From Nocardioides yefusunii (GTDB lineage Bacteria; Actinomycetota; Actinomycetes; Propionibacteriales; Nocardioidaceae), in contig NZ_CP034929.1 in NCBI RefSeq assembly GCF_004014875.1, forward strand, positions 1,364,001 to 1,428,000: DNA of 64,000 nucleotides. The letters run 5' to 3'. The notes beneath the pieces are model-generated. The model saw only the letters and a list, made by a program, of their open reading frames with translations, made no database searches and was not told where the DNA came from. Both the position numbers and the translations under genes were made by a program. This document shows, piece by piece, positions 26,821 to 36,066 of the stretch (positions are counted from its first letter, which is position 1; each line of letters starts with the position of its first letter).

Positions 26821-26918
26821 AGGGGTCCTGGCACAGGCGGATCGAGTGCACCGTGCCGGGACGGTGGCGCCGCGGAGGGCGGGGATGCGACGCCGGGTGG
26901 GGAAGTGCGGGTGGTGCG

Positions 26919-27518
26919 TCAGGCAGCGCGGCCGTAGAAGACCTTGTTGGTCCAGATCTTCTCGGTCTTGACCGGCTTGCCGGGGCGGGAGGCGTGGAAC
27001 ACGTATCCCTTACCGGCGTAGAGGCCCACGTGGTAGACGCGGCTGCCGCTGTAGAAGAAGACCAGGTCGCCCAGGCGCGGGTTCTTGGTGCGCTTGGCAG
27101 CCTTGGCCTGGGCGGCCGCGGTGCGGGGCAGGTTCTTGCCGACCTTCTTGTACGACCAGGAGGTCAGGCCGGAGCAGTCGAACGCGCTCGGGCCGGTCGC
27201 GCCGTAGACGTAGCGGGCGCCCTTCTTGGTGCGGGCGACCTTGAGTGCGCGGACGGCGCGGGTCTTGATCGCGCGGGCCTTGCGGATCTTGGCGATCTTC
27301 TTCTTCTTGGCGATCGCAGCGGCCTTCTTCTTCTTGGCCTTGAGTGCGGCTGCCTTCTTGGCGGCCTTCTTCTCTGCTGCGGTCTTGGCCTTGGTCGCGG
27401 AGACCTTGGTCGTGGTGGGGGTCTCGGCGACCGGTGCTGCCTGGCTGGGTGCTGCAAGCAGGGAGGTCGCGAGGGTGGCCCCGATAAAGGTGCTGACGAG
27501 AGTCAGGGGAGTCTTCAT
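26919..27518 (-). CDS. Secreted NlpC/P60 cell-wall hydrolase
   Basis: The 199-residue protein has a signal peptide (about residues 1-28, cut after SQA), a long Lys/Ala-rich linker (about 40-95) and a C-terminal NlpC/P60 domain. The catalytic Cys is in AFDCSGLTSW, His in VYHVGLYAG, and a polar residue follows in VFHAS. It cleaves peptides of peptidoglycan outside the cell. The basic linker probably binds wall polymers. A c-di-AMP-type riboswitch lies in its leader, which is the classic place for this element in actinobacteria. The start ATG 27518 is a few bases after the riboswitch end. Confidence 0.92.
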   Translation of the reverse strand: MKTPLTLVSTFIGATLATSLLAAPSQAAPVAETPTTTKVSATKAKTAAEKKAAKKAAALKAKKKKAAAIAKKKKIAKIRKARAIKTRAVRALKVARTKKGARYVYGATGPSAFDCSGLTSWSYKKVGKNLPRTAAAQAKAAKRTKNPRLGDLVFFYSGSRVYHVGLYAGKGYVFHASRPGKPVKTEKIWTNKVFYGRAA

Positions 27519-27529
27519 GTGTAGTTCTC

Positions 27530-27695
27530 CGGCGGACGCCTACGACTGATGACCTGTCGGATTCGGGCTGCCGTGCCCGGGCGGTTTCCCGCCTTCACCC
27601 CAAGCCGCCCCCGAAGGGCGGCAGTTTTGCTGGGTCAGCCGTGCTCCACACCACTCGATCCTTGCGTTTCGAGTCATCCCGGCGACGTGTGGAGC
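27530..27695 (-). promoter_or_regulatory. ydaO/yuaA-type (c-di-AMP) riboswitch upstream of NlpC/P60
   Basis: On the minus strand the leader reads GGGGTGAAGGCGGG, a GGGAAACC hairpin loop, then GGCAGCCCGAATCCGACAGG and TCGTAGGCG (27537-27543). These blocks in this order match my memory of the ydaO motif core. The 5' part contains nested stems (27642-27650 with 27687-27695). The location before a cell-wall hydrolase gene is typical. In this class c-di-AMP binding turns expression off. The exact 5' limit is estimated and no covariance model was run. Confidence 0.7.
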
Positions 27696-27809
27696 CTCGG
27701 CGCGGTCCGGGATGGCCTCACCGGTGGGCGAGGGCTTGTTGTTGATGCAGTTGTTCCTGTGCTGCGACGTGTTGCACGTGTGACAGGAGGGGCAGGCGTT
27801 GCTGCCGTG

Positions 27810-27837
27810 GTGTTATCCAGAGTGAAGGACTGTTCAA
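27810..27837 (-). promoter_or_regulatory. Candidate sigma-A promoter for the riboswitch transcript
   Basis: On the minus strand TTGAAC (27832-27837) and TAACAC (27810-27815) are separated by 16 bases. The spacing and the position about 110 bases before the riboswitch are suitable. The -10 match is moderate. Confidence 0.35.
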
Positions 27838-27950
27838 CGAATTGCACATGCGCGACGCTGTGGGCCTACCCACAACCATGCGAATGCGTGCGTTCGCTGA
27901 GGACGCGACGGTTGGAAGCGTGGTCCCGTGCTCGACTCGGTGGTCCCGTT

Positions 27951-27974
27951 CACACACGCGCGCGCACGCGCGCG
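27951..27974. repeat. Alternating CA/CG tract, possible Z-DNA
   Basis: Twenty-four bases strictly alternate pyrimidine and purine, ending in two CGCGCGCG blocks around CA. Such runs can flip to Z-DNA under negative supercoiling. It lies in the non-coding gap upstream of the NlpC/P60 promoter. Confidence 0.6.
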
Positions 27975-28072
27975 GAGAGAGATGGGGGCGTCAGGACGGT
28001 CCTGGACGTGGAACCACTCGCGGCTGGCAGTTCCGCTCGATGAGTCGGCGGGAGGGCCGCTCTGGGCTGGGT

Positions 28073-28531
28073 CTAGAACTTCCGCAGCTGGTACTGGCCC
28101 ACGGCGCGGGCCACCTCGACGCCATGGGCGTCGGTGAGGGAGATGTGCAGGACGTAGCGGGCCTTGCCGTCGCGGAGTGCGTCCTCGCGCAGGGTGGCCT
28201 GGTGATCAGGGGAGAAGGTGGTGGACGCCGTGACGTCCGTCGTCGCCGGGCGGAGGTAGTCGATCTCGACGCGGGTGACGAGGGGGACGAAGCCGTCGAG
28301 TCCTTGGCCGAAGCCGATCGATCCGCCGAGACATTCGGCGGCGCTCATCAAGGAGCCGGCGTAGATGGTGCCGAGGTGGTTGCTGTTGGGGGTGAGGGGG
28401 AGCAGGACGCTGGCACGTGATGCATCCCCGTGGAGGACTGTGATGCCCATCGCCCCGAGGATCGGGACCGATGTGTGCATGGAGGAAGTTGCCGGCCCGA
28501 GACCGACTGCTGTCTGTTCCATGCATGGCAC
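28073..28531 (-). CDS. Hotdog-fold thioesterase (YiiD C-terminal/PaaI-like)
   Basis: The 152-residue protein has the hotdog pattern: NSNHLGTIYAGSLMSAAE, in which the AGSLMS segment opens the long helix, then FVPLVTRVEIDYLRPATTD and YVLHISLTDAHGVEVARAVG strands. It would hydrolyse acyl-CoA or acyl-carrier thioesters as a dimer or tetramer. Substrate is unknown. The start is at 28531 or three codons later at 28522; both ATGs are possible and the ribosome site does not decide. It is followed on this strand by the riboswitch region of the NlpC/P60 gene, which looks independent. Confidence 0.75.
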   Translation of the reverse strand: MPCMEQTAVGLGPATSSMHTSVPILGAMGITVLHGDASRASVLLPLTPNSNHLGTIYAGSLMSAAECLGGSIGFGQGLDGFVPLVTRVEIDYLRPATTDVTASTTFSPDHQATLREDALRDGKARYVLHISLTDAHGVEVARAVGQYQLRKF

Positions 28532-28608
28532 CCTGCCACGTACCCGCGGAATGACGGAAGGGTCTGGACCACCTCATTTGTGTGTCCCTCCTCAGACCGC
28601 TTCTGGTG

Positions 28609-28818
28609 TCAGGCCACGGCCCACACGAGCAGGACGGCGGCACCGCAGAGACTGACCCCCGCCAGTGTCCCCGACACGACGGCGACGCGGCGCTGGGCCA
28701 GTGCTTCGGGCCTGCTGATCCGGTGGGAGGCCGTCACACGGATCGCGGCGTGGGCCGCGAACCAGATCGAGGTGACGAGCAGCAGGCTTGCCAGTCCCTG
28801 CGCCGTGGTGCTGTCCAT
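28609..28818 (-). CDS. Small two-helix membrane protein
   Basis: The 69-residue protein has two hydrophobic helices (about residues 6-24 and 45-68) joined by a basic loop with SHRISRPEALAQRR. I prefer ATG 28818, which has a GAGG site upstream and avoids overlap with the preceding gene; an ATG ten codons earlier is possible. I know no family. It follows the helical unknown gene by 11 bases and is probably in the same operon. Confidence 0.5.
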   Translation of the reverse strand: MDSTTAQGLASLLLVTSIWFAAHAAIRVTASHRISRPEALAQRRVAVVSGTLAGVSLCGAAVLLVWAVA

Positions 28819-28829
28819 CTGTGCTGACC

Positions 28830-29549
28830 TCACCAGTTGGGCGGCCAAGGACGAGGCGAGGTGGCGTCGTCGTCAGCAGACTCGGCCGGCGCCTGGTCCT
28901 GGCGCGGCGAACTCGTGCGCAGGACGCGGTCGGCAACGACTCCGTGGACCTCTTCCAACGCGCTGCGGTGCTGCATCCCTTGCCCCAGGAGCTGCTTCAG
29001 CTCGGCAGGGTCGAGGGCGTCGAACGCGTCGGCGACGGTGAGCAGGGAGTCCCAGCCGGCGATCTTGCCGGTGACGGCCGCCAGCAGGGCCTCGATGCGC
29101 ATCAGATCGGCGACCGGCGTGTGGCTCGACCACAGACCACGCGGACTGACCCGGGCTGCGAGGGTGCCGAGGCGGGCTGCGGACGACAGGATGTGCGGGT
29201 CGGAGGCGCCGAGCCGGTGCGCCATCCCCAGCAGCTGACGGCGCTCGCCGATCAGGTCGGCTCTGATCGCGTCGATCACCTCCGACGCGGCCGCGTCGTC
29301 GACGTGGGCCGCCGCGTGCGCGAACAGGTCGATGCCTGCCGCGGCGCCCGCCAGATGGATCTGGACGTAGGTGGAGACGGGGTCGCCTGTCCCTGCGCCG
29401 GGCAGGCGCCGTGGGCGAGCGGCCACCTCGTCGTCCTCGGCGCGTTCCTCCGCCTCGGCGTTCTCGTGGGCGAGCTGGATCTCGTCGACGTCCAGGGGCT
29501 GGGCGGGCTCAGCTGCCTCCGGCGTGGGGTCCTCGGCAGAGTGCGGCAT
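28830..29549 (-). CDS. Unknown helical protein, ferritin-like or DUF-type bundle
   Basis: The 239-residue protein starts with a 55-residue acidic, disordered head and ends with a disordered tail. The middle (TYVQIHLAGAAAGIDLFAHA, then LIGERRQLLGMAHRLG and MRIEALLAAVTGKIAGWDSL) is all helical and resembles actinobacterial proteins of a rubrerythrin-like bundle. I see no metal-binding ExxH pair, so I do not assign iron binding. A GAGGGG site precedes the ATG. It is followed by the small membrane protein gene. Function is not known. Confidence 0.6.
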   Translation of the reverse strand: MPHSAEDPTPEAAEPAQPLDVDEIQLAHENAEAEERAEDDEVAARPRRLPGAGTGDPVSTYVQIHLAGAAAGIDLFAHAAAHVDDAAASEVIDAIRADLIGERRQLLGMAHRLGASDPHILSSAARLGTLAARVSPRGLWSSHTPVADLMRIEALLAAVTGKIAGWDSLLTVADAFDALDPAELKQLLGQGMQHRSALEEVHGVVADRVLRTSSPRQDQAPAESADDDATSPRPWPPNW

Positions 29550-29649
29550 GGTGTTCCCCTCGTCGTCGGCCGTGGTGGTGTCCGGTGCCGTGCCGGCACC
29601 GGACCCTTCTCAGGTACCCGTCGTGGTGGTTTTCATGCACGCACGACGA

Positions 29650-29682
29650 ACGCCGTCGACGAGCAGTGCTCGTCGACGGCGT
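29650..29682 (-). terminator. Hairpin after the aldehyde dehydrogenase gene
   Basis: A perfect 15-base stem (29650-29664 and 29668-29682) with a 3-base loop lies 50 bases past the stop of the aldehyde dehydrogenase. It separates that gene from the downstream unknown gene. Confidence 0.65.
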
Positions 29683-29732
29683 CCGGGTCACGTCAGGCGT
29701 CAGCCCGATCGGATCGTTCTGCTCGGCAGGGA

Positions 29733-31187
29733 TCAGATCGGGTAGTGGCGCTCCTCGGTGGAGTAGGTCAGCCACCGCAGGTCGGTGAACTCGTTGATGG
29801 CGTAGTTGCCACCGAAGCGGCCCCAGCCGGAGTCCTTGACGCCGCCGAACGGCATGGCCGGCTCGTCGTGGACGGTCGCACCGTTGATGTGGATGATGCC
29901 GGACTCGATGCGGTCGGCGATCGCGCGGGCGCGGTCCAGGTCGGTGCCGTAGACGGCCGACGACAGACCGAAGTCGGTGTCGTTGGCGAGCTCGACGGCC
30001 TCGTCCTCGGTCTCGAAGGAGGTGATCGTGACGACGGGTCCGAAGGACTCCTCGCGGTAGATCTCCATCTCCGGGGTGACGCCGGCGATGACGGTCGGCT
30101 CGATGAGGACACCCTCGCCGCCACCACCGGTGAGCAGGGTGGCGCCCTTGTCGACGGCGTCGGCGATCAGGCCACGGATGCGGGTGGCGGCCTTCATGGA
30201 GACCACGGGGCCGATGTGGGTGGTGGGCAGCGACGGGTCGCCGACGGTCATGGCGGCGGCCTTGGCGGCCAGCTTCGCCGAGAACTCCTCGACCACCGAG
30301 GTGTGCGCGATGACGCGCTCGGTGGACATGCAGATCTGGCCGGAGTTCATGAAGGCACCGAAGTTGGCGCCGGCGACAGCGGCGTCGACGTCAGCGTCGT
30401 CGAGGACGACGAACGGGGCCTTGCCGCCGAGCTCGAGCACGGTGCGCTTGAAGTACTGGGCGGCACGGATCGCGATGGAGCGGCCGACACCGGAGGAACC
30501 GGTGAAGTTGATGTGGCGGATCTTCGGGTTGTCGATGAGACGCTCGACGATCAGCTTGCCGTCCTCGGGACGGTTGGTGATCAGCTCGACGGCACCGGCG
30601 GGGACGCCGGCGTCGCGCAGGACCTGCACGATCGCGGCCTGGGTGCGCGGGCACTCCTCCGAGGCCTTGAAGACGACGGTGTTGCCCAGGGCCAGCGGCA
30701 TCGCGACGGCACGGGTGCCGAGGATCAGCGGGGCGTTCCACGGGGCGATCGCGACGACGGCACCGAGCGGCTTGCGCACGCCGTAGGCCTTCAGGCCGGG
30801 GACACCGGACGGAATCTCGTCCTCGACGACCTGGCCCGGGAGCTCGGCGGCAGCGCGCAGGACACCGGTGGTGACGTGCACGTTGAAGGCGGCCCACCCG
30901 TGGGTGGAGCCGACCTCCTCGGCCATGGTGATGGTGATCTCCTCGGCGCGCTCCTCCAGGAGGTCAGCGGCCTTGTTGAGGAGTGCGGAGCGCTCGGCGG
31001 CCGGGGTGGCGGCCCAGGCGGGGAACGCTGCGTGGGCGGCAGCGGCGGCGTTGTCGGCGTCTTCGACGGTCGCGGCAGCGGCGACCGAGACGACCTTGCC
31101 CGTGTACGGGTTGGTCTTCTCGAACGTTGCTCCGGACACGGAGACGTGCGGGACACCAGCGACGACGATGTCGGGTGTGCTGCTCAT
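29733..31187 (-). CDS. NAD(P)-dependent aldehyde dehydrogenase, aromatic-aldehyde type
   Basis: The 484-residue protein is a complete ALDH. The signature LELGGKAPFVVLDDAD carries the general-base Glu and FMNSGQICMSTERV the catalytic Cys; the NAD loop INFTGSSGVGRSIA is intact. It looks closest to the vanillin/salicylaldehyde/benzaldehyde group, which lacks an N-terminal extension. Its place beside pcaJIF suggests that it oxidises hydroxy- or methoxybenzaldehydes to acids that feed PobA and PcaGH; this is inference. AAAGGACG precedes the ATG. A hairpin lies between it and pcaJ, so it probably has its own promoter. Confidence 0.88.
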   Translation of the reverse strand: MSSTPDIVVAGVPHVSVSGATFEKTNPYTGKVVSVAAAATVEDADNAAAAAHAAFPAWAATPAAERSALLNKAADLLEERAEEITITMAEEVGSTHGWAAFNVHVTTGVLRAAAELPGQVVEDEIPSGVPGLKAYGVRKPLGAVVAIAPWNAPLILGTRAVAMPLALGNTVVFKASEECPRTQAAIVQVLRDAGVPAGAVELITNRPEDGKLIVERLIDNPKIRHINFTGSSGVGRSIAIRAAQYFKRTVLELGGKAPFVVLDDADVDAAVAGANFGAFMNSGQICMSTERVIAHTSVVEEFSAKLAAKAAAMTVGDPSLPTTHIGPVVSMKAATRIRGLIADAVDKGATLLTGGGGEGVLIEPTVIAGVTPEMEIYREESFGPVVTITSFETEDEAVELANDTDFGLSSAVYGTDLDRARAIADRIESGIIHINGATVHDEPAMPFGGVKDSGWGRFGGNYAINEFTDLRWLTYSTEERHYPI

Positions 31188-31258
31188 GAGTACGTCCTTT
31201 CCAGACGTTCGGCCGAGAGGGCACTCGGCTCAGGGATCTGTTCCTGCAAGGGTGTCAG

Positions 31259-31329
31259 GACACCACCCCAAGTGTGACGCGAGACCGGTTGAAAGTGGTC
31301 ACTGGCGTCACATCTGGGGTGGTGGTGTC
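31259..31329 (-). terminator. Imperfect hairpin after pcaJ
   Basis: Arms 31259-31280 and 31305-31329 pair with one two-base mismatch and a three-base bulge. It lies 38 bases past the pcaJ stop and probably ends the pcaFIJ transcript. Confidence 0.5.
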
Positions 31330-31366
31330 ATGTGTGGTTCATGCCCGTGGGAGCAGGGGGAGTGCC

Positions 31367-32041
31367 TCAGGCGCTCTTGAGCTCCAGGCCGAGGCGCTCG
31401 GAGAGCTCCTCGACGGTGGTGCCGAAGGTCTCACGGACGACGACACCATCGGGGGTGATGTCGAACGTCGCGAGTTCGGTGTAGACGCGGTTGACGCAGT
31501 TGACACCGGTCAGCGGGTAGGTGCAGGCCTCGACGAGCTTGGCCTCGCCCTTCTTGGTGAAGAGCGTCATCATCACGAAGACCTGCTTGGCGCCGATGGC
31601 GAGGTCCATCGCGCCGCCGACGGCGGGGATCGCGTCGGGGGCACCGGTGTGCCAGTTGGCGAGGTCTCCGTTGACGGCGACCTGGAAGGCACCCAGGACG
31701 CAGACGTCGAGGTGGCCGCCGCGCATCATCGCGAACGAGTCGGCGTGGTGGAAGTAGGCCGCACCGGGCAGCTCGGTGACGGGGACCTTGCCGGCGTTGG
31801 TGAGGTCACCGTCGATCTCGTCGCCGATGGCGGCGCGACCCATGTTGAGCATGCCGTTCTCGGTGTGGAGCACGACGCCGGAGTCGGCCGGGAGGTGGTC
31901 GGCGATCAGCGTGGGCTGACCGATGCCGAGGTTCACGAAGGATCCGGGCGCGATGTCGCGGGCGACGACGACGGCCATCTCGTCCTTGGTGAGGGGACGG
32001 TCGGCGGGGATGTCCGCCAGGGTGATCTGGTTCTCGCTCAT
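31367..32041 (-). CDS. pcaJ: 3-oxoacid (beta-ketoadipate) CoA-transferase subunit B
   Basis: The 224-residue protein is the beta subunit of a family I CoA-transferase. It has the active-site glutamate motif HTENGMLNMG and the SFVNLGIGQPTLIADHLP segment. With PcaI it moves CoA from succinyl-CoA to beta-ketoadipate. It could also act as a general succinyl-CoA:3-oxoacid transferase (ScoB); the thiolase upstream and the pca genes in the window support the pca role. Its ATG overlaps the pcaI stop by 4 bases. It is the last gene of the pcaFIJ operon. Confidence 0.88.
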   Translation of the reverse strand: MSENQITLADIPADRPLTKDEMAVVVARDIAPGSFVNLGIGQPTLIADHLPADSGVVLHTENGMLNMGRAAIGDEIDGDLTNAGKVPVTELPGAAYFHHADSFAMMRGGHLDVCVLGAFQVAVNGDLANWHTGAPDAIPAVGGAMDLAIGAKQVFVMMTLFTKKGEAKLVEACTYPLTGVNCVNRVYTELATFDITPDGVVVRETFGTTVEELSERLGLELKSA

Positions 32042-32699
32042 GCCTTCACCACTCGGTCGACGAAGATGGACGGGGTCACGACGGTCTCGGGGTCGAGGGC
32101 GCCGGTGGGGACGATCTCGTTGACCTGCACGATGGTGGTCGCGGCGGCGGTGGCCATGACGGGACCGAAGTTGCGGGCCGTCTTGCGGTAGACGAGGTTG
32201 CCCATCTCGTCGGCCTTGTGGGCGCCGATGAGGGCGAAGTCGCCCTTGATCGGCATCTCGAGGACGTAGGTGCGTCCGTCGATCTCGCGGGTCTCCTTGC
32301 CCTCGGCCAGCGGCGTGCCGACGGCGGTGGGGCAGAAGAAGGCACCGATGCCGGCGCCGGCGGCGCGCATGCGCTCAGCGAGGTTGCCCTGGGGGACGAC
32401 CTCGAGCTCGATCTTGCCGGCGCGGTACAGCTCGTCGAAGACGTAGGAGTCGCTCTGGCGGGGGAAGGAGCAGATGACCTTCTTCACGCGGCCGGCCTTG
32501 AGCAGCGCGGCGAGTCCGGTGTCACCGTTGCCGGCGTTGTTGGACACGATCGTGAGGTCGGTGGCGCCCTGACGGATCAGGGCGTCGATGAGCTGGACGG
32601 GCATGCCAGCCATGCCGAAACCGCCGACGAGGACGGTCGCGCCGTCGTGGATGCCGGCGACGGCCTCGTCGTGGGTGTCAAGGATCTGGGTGAGAGCCA

Positions 32700-32700
<1 letters not shown>
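32038..32700 (-). CDS. pcaI: 3-oxoacid (beta-ketoadipate) CoA-transferase subunit A
   Basis: The 220-residue alpha subunit has the CoA-binding glycine motif VLVGGFGMAGMP, followed by LTIVSNNAGNGDTGL and the FFCPTAVGTPLAEGKE segment. It pairs with PcaJ. ATG 32700 directly touches the pcaF stop (TGATG), so the genes are coupled. The open frame before this ATG lies inside pcaF and has no coding bias. Length is typical. Confidence 0.88.
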
Positions 32701-33893
<1,193 letters not shown>

Positions 33894-33900
33894 GACTTCC

Positions 33901-33934
33901 GTTCGTATAGCGAACAATCGTTCAGTAGACGAAC
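33901..33934. promoter_or_regulatory. Two tandem GTTC-n7-GAAC palindromes before pcaF
   Basis: GTTC-n7-GAAC occurs at 33901-33915 and again at 33920-33934, spaced 19 bases, so both face the same side of the helix. The first can be read as GTTCG-n5-CGAAC. PcaR/PcaU-type IclR proteins bind GTTCG-like repeats, so this is a good candidate operator for the IclR regulator encoded at 39957-40736. Confidence 0.55.
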
Positions 33935-34135
33935 GCAAGCGTACGCGTGGTCGTCGTCACGTTCAAGAGTCGTCCGTGTCACACGTTCCTGAGGTGGGAA
34001 CGCGGATGTACTGGACTGGACCCGTATCCCGGTTGGACAGGCAGTTCGAACGGTTGGCCGGTGCGCGCAGCGTCTCGCGGGACCGCTGGCTGCGAACTGC
34101 CTGCTGAATGGGGGTCAAGTGTCCGGGGCGCTGCC

Positions 34136-34141
34136 TATGCT
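34136..34141 (+). promoter_or_regulatory. -10 box for the leaderless LysR gene
   Basis: TATGCT lies 6 bases before the ATG at 34148, and GTCAAG lies 16 bases upstream of it as a possible -35. Confidence 0.5.
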
Positions 34142-34147
34142 CTCCGG

Positions 34148-35017
34148 ATGGAGCCACGGCTGATGGAGTACTTCGTCGCCGTCGTCGAGCACGGAAGCGT
34201 GACCAGGGCGGCGGAGTCGCTGTTCATCGCCCAACCGTCCTTGTCCCAAGCCATCCGGTCGCTGGAGACCCAGCTCGGAGCGGATCTGTTCGAACGCCGC
34301 GGTCGCGGGCTGCACCTCACCGACGCCGGGCGTCGGTTCGAGGGGCACGCCCGACGGGTGCTCGCCGACGTCGCTGAAGCGCGACGCCGGGTCGAGGCAG
34401 TCCGTGCGGTGGAAGGGGGACGCCTCCGCCTCGCAGCCACCCACGACCTCCACCTCAGCCCACTGCCACGGCTTGCCGCCGAGTTCCGGGCCCTGCACCC
34501 CGGCGTCGAGCTGCACGTGGACGACTTCGGTGGCCCGGGTGGCGTCGTCGGGGCTGTGCGCGGCGGGTCCGTCGACCTCGGATTCACCACCCTGCCTGCA
34601 CGCACCGACGGGCTCGCGGTCGTGAATCTGAGGCGGCAGAACCTGGTGCTCGTCCTCGACGAGGCCACGGCCTCGGGGCTGCCGGATCCTGTCCCGCAGG
34701 CGCTGCTCAGCGAGATCGCGCTGCTGCGCGAACAGGACGACCACCTCGCGGACCTCGTCGACGACCCCGCAGTTCTCGCGCCACGCCCCGGCAGCCTCGT
34801 CACCGCTCACCGGCGGATGCTGTGGGAACTCGTCATGGCCGGGGCCGGCGCCGCGTTCATGCCCGAAGGGTTCGCGGCGCGGCACCTGCGCGGCATCGTC
34901 GAACGGCACACCACACCACCGATCAGCAGAGAGGTGGCTGTCGTGCACCGGCCGGGCCCCCTCGGTCCTGCCGCCGCGGTCTTCATCGACCTCGCGACTC
35001 AGGCCACGTCGGCCTGA
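34148..35017 (+). CDS. LysR-family transcriptional regulator
   Basis: The 289-residue protein has a LysR helix-turn-helix (MEYFVAVVEHGSVTRAAESL, AQPSLSQAIRSLE, FERRGRGLHLTDAGRRF) and a periplasmic-binding-type effector domain. It resembles the BenM/CatM/CynR-like group with its short, Ala-rich C-terminus. Target and ligand are unknown. It is divergent from pcaF, so pca control is possible, though the pcaF palindromes fit IclR better. Its last 19 bases overlap the 3' end of the next LysR gene, which reads the other way. Confidence 0.88.
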   Translation: MEPRLMEYFVAVVEHGSVTRAAESLFIAQPSLSQAIRSLETQLGADLFERRGRGLHLTDAGRRFEGHARRVLADVAEARRRVEAVRAVEGGRLRLAATHDLHLSPLPRLAAEFRALHPGVELHVDDFGGPGGVVGAVRGGSVDLGFTTLPARTDGLAVVNLRRQNLVLVLDEATASGLPDPVPQALLSEIALLREQDDHLADLVDDPAVLAPRPGSLVTAHRRMLWELVMAGAGAAFMPEGFAARHLRGIVERHTTPPISREVAVVHRPGPLGPAAAVFIDLATQATSA

Positions 35018-35904
35018 GCGACCTCGGTCGCGACCTGCACGAACGCAGCTGCCGCAGGCGACTGGGTGGCGGGGGAGTGCGCCACCCCGAACGTTGCACC
35101 CAGTGGCGGGCGAAGTTCGCGCACCACCAGCCCCGAGCGCCGTGCTGCCTCTGCCTGCGCGCGTTCCAACCACGTCGCGCCCACACCGGCAGCAGTGAAC
35201 GCCAGACGTGACTCCCTGTTGGTCAGGACCATCGCCGGTGGTCGAGCCTGCTGCCGCACCGAGAGCGCCGCCAACATCTCAGAGGTCTGGCGTCCGCCCG
35301 GGGGCACCGCGATCACGTCCGTGTCGATCTCGTCCCATCGCAACCACTCCCGTCCGGCCGACGGCCCGGACAACTCCGTGCCGGGTGGGAACGCGATCCA
35401 GTACTCCTGCCGACCCAACTCCAGCACCGACAGGTCACCGCCGGCCACAGCCAGCGGGAGTTGCGTGATCACCAGGTCGCAGACCGCGCGCCCCAGAAGG
35501 TCAGCGGCGTCCGCGGCGTCGTCCAACCCTGAGACCGTCAGGCTCACCCGCGGGTGACGCCAGCGGAACGCGGCCACGATCTGCGTCACCACGCCCGTCG
35601 CCAACGCCGCCTGGCAGGCCACCTGTACCTGGCCGCGCAGACACCCCTCGCCGTCGCGAACGGTCCCGCTCGCACTGGCCAGCCCGTGCAGCACCCGACG
35701 GGCCGGCGTGACCAGTGCCTGCCCGGCCGAGGTGAGCACCATGCCACGCCCCACCCGCCGGAACAGCGGCGTCCGCACGTCGCGCTCCAAGGCCCTCAGG
35801 CCCTGCGACACCGACGGTGGTGTCACCCCGAGCGTCCCCGCGGCACCATGCACGCTGCCGGAGTCGACGACCGCCAAGAAGTAGCGCAGCTGCTGCGGAT
35901 CCAT
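34999..35904 (-). CDS. LysR-family transcriptional regulator
   Basis: The 301-residue protein begins with MDPQQLRYFLAVVDSGSVHG and has the turn PPSVSQGLRALERDV, then a normal effector domain (GQVQVACQAALATGVVTQIV). ATG 35904 lies 7 bases after TAGCGT (leaderless). It is divergent from the SDR/acyl-CoA dehydrogenase pair and is the likely regulator of those genes. Its 3' end overlaps the convergent LysR gene by 19 bases. Ligand is unknown. Confidence 0.88.
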   Translation of the reverse strand: MDPQQLRYFLAVVDSGSVHGAAGTLGVTPPSVSQGLRALERDVRTPLFRRVGRGMVLTSAGQALVTPARRVLHGLASASGTVRDGEGCLRGQVQVACQAALATGVVTQIVAAFRWRHPRVSLTVSGLDDAADAADLLGRAVCDLVITQLPLAVAGGDLSVLELGRQEYWIAFPPGTELSGPSAGREWLRWDEIDTDVIAVPPGGRQTSEMLAALSVRQQARPPAMVLTNRESRLAFTAAGVGATWLERAQAEAARRSGLVVRELRPPLGATFGVAHSPATQSPAAAAFVQVATEVAQADVA

Positions 35905-35911
35905 GCGCCGG

Positions 35912-35917
35912 ACGCTA
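35912..35917 (-). promoter_or_regulatory. -10 box for the second leaderless LysR gene
   Basis: TAGCGT on the minus strand lies 7 bases before the ATG at 35904. Confidence 0.45.
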
Positions 35918-36066
35918 GGGGAATGCGCCCCCACAATCCATAGGCAGCGCCTTACGGCTAGATCACCTGCAGGTCTTGGTGCTCGTCGCACGTCAGGTGG
36001 TTCGCTGCCCACGCCGGGCAGAACGATCACGGGCTGCCCGGCCACCACTCAACGCTGGAGGCACCG

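Larger units (their letters stand above)
27696..28072. other. Gene-free stretch upstream of the riboswitch
   Basis: About 380 bases lie between the riboswitch and the thioesterase gene, whose 3' end borders this gap. I see a likely promoter, a 10-base direct repeat (27920-27929 and 27940-27949), a short hairpin (TGTGGG...CCCACA near 27860-27875) and an alternating CA/CG tract. Open frames here have poor coding bias, so I call no gene. Confidence 0.5.

Noticed and set aside
26353..26937. Plus-strand frame opposite ppnP
   Set aside because: ppnP is a certain match on the minus strand; the other frame is compositionally odd and has no family.
27718..27957. 79-codon minus-strand frame in the gap before the riboswitch
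   Set aside because: Poor codon bias, no ribosome site, and it overlaps the likely promoter.
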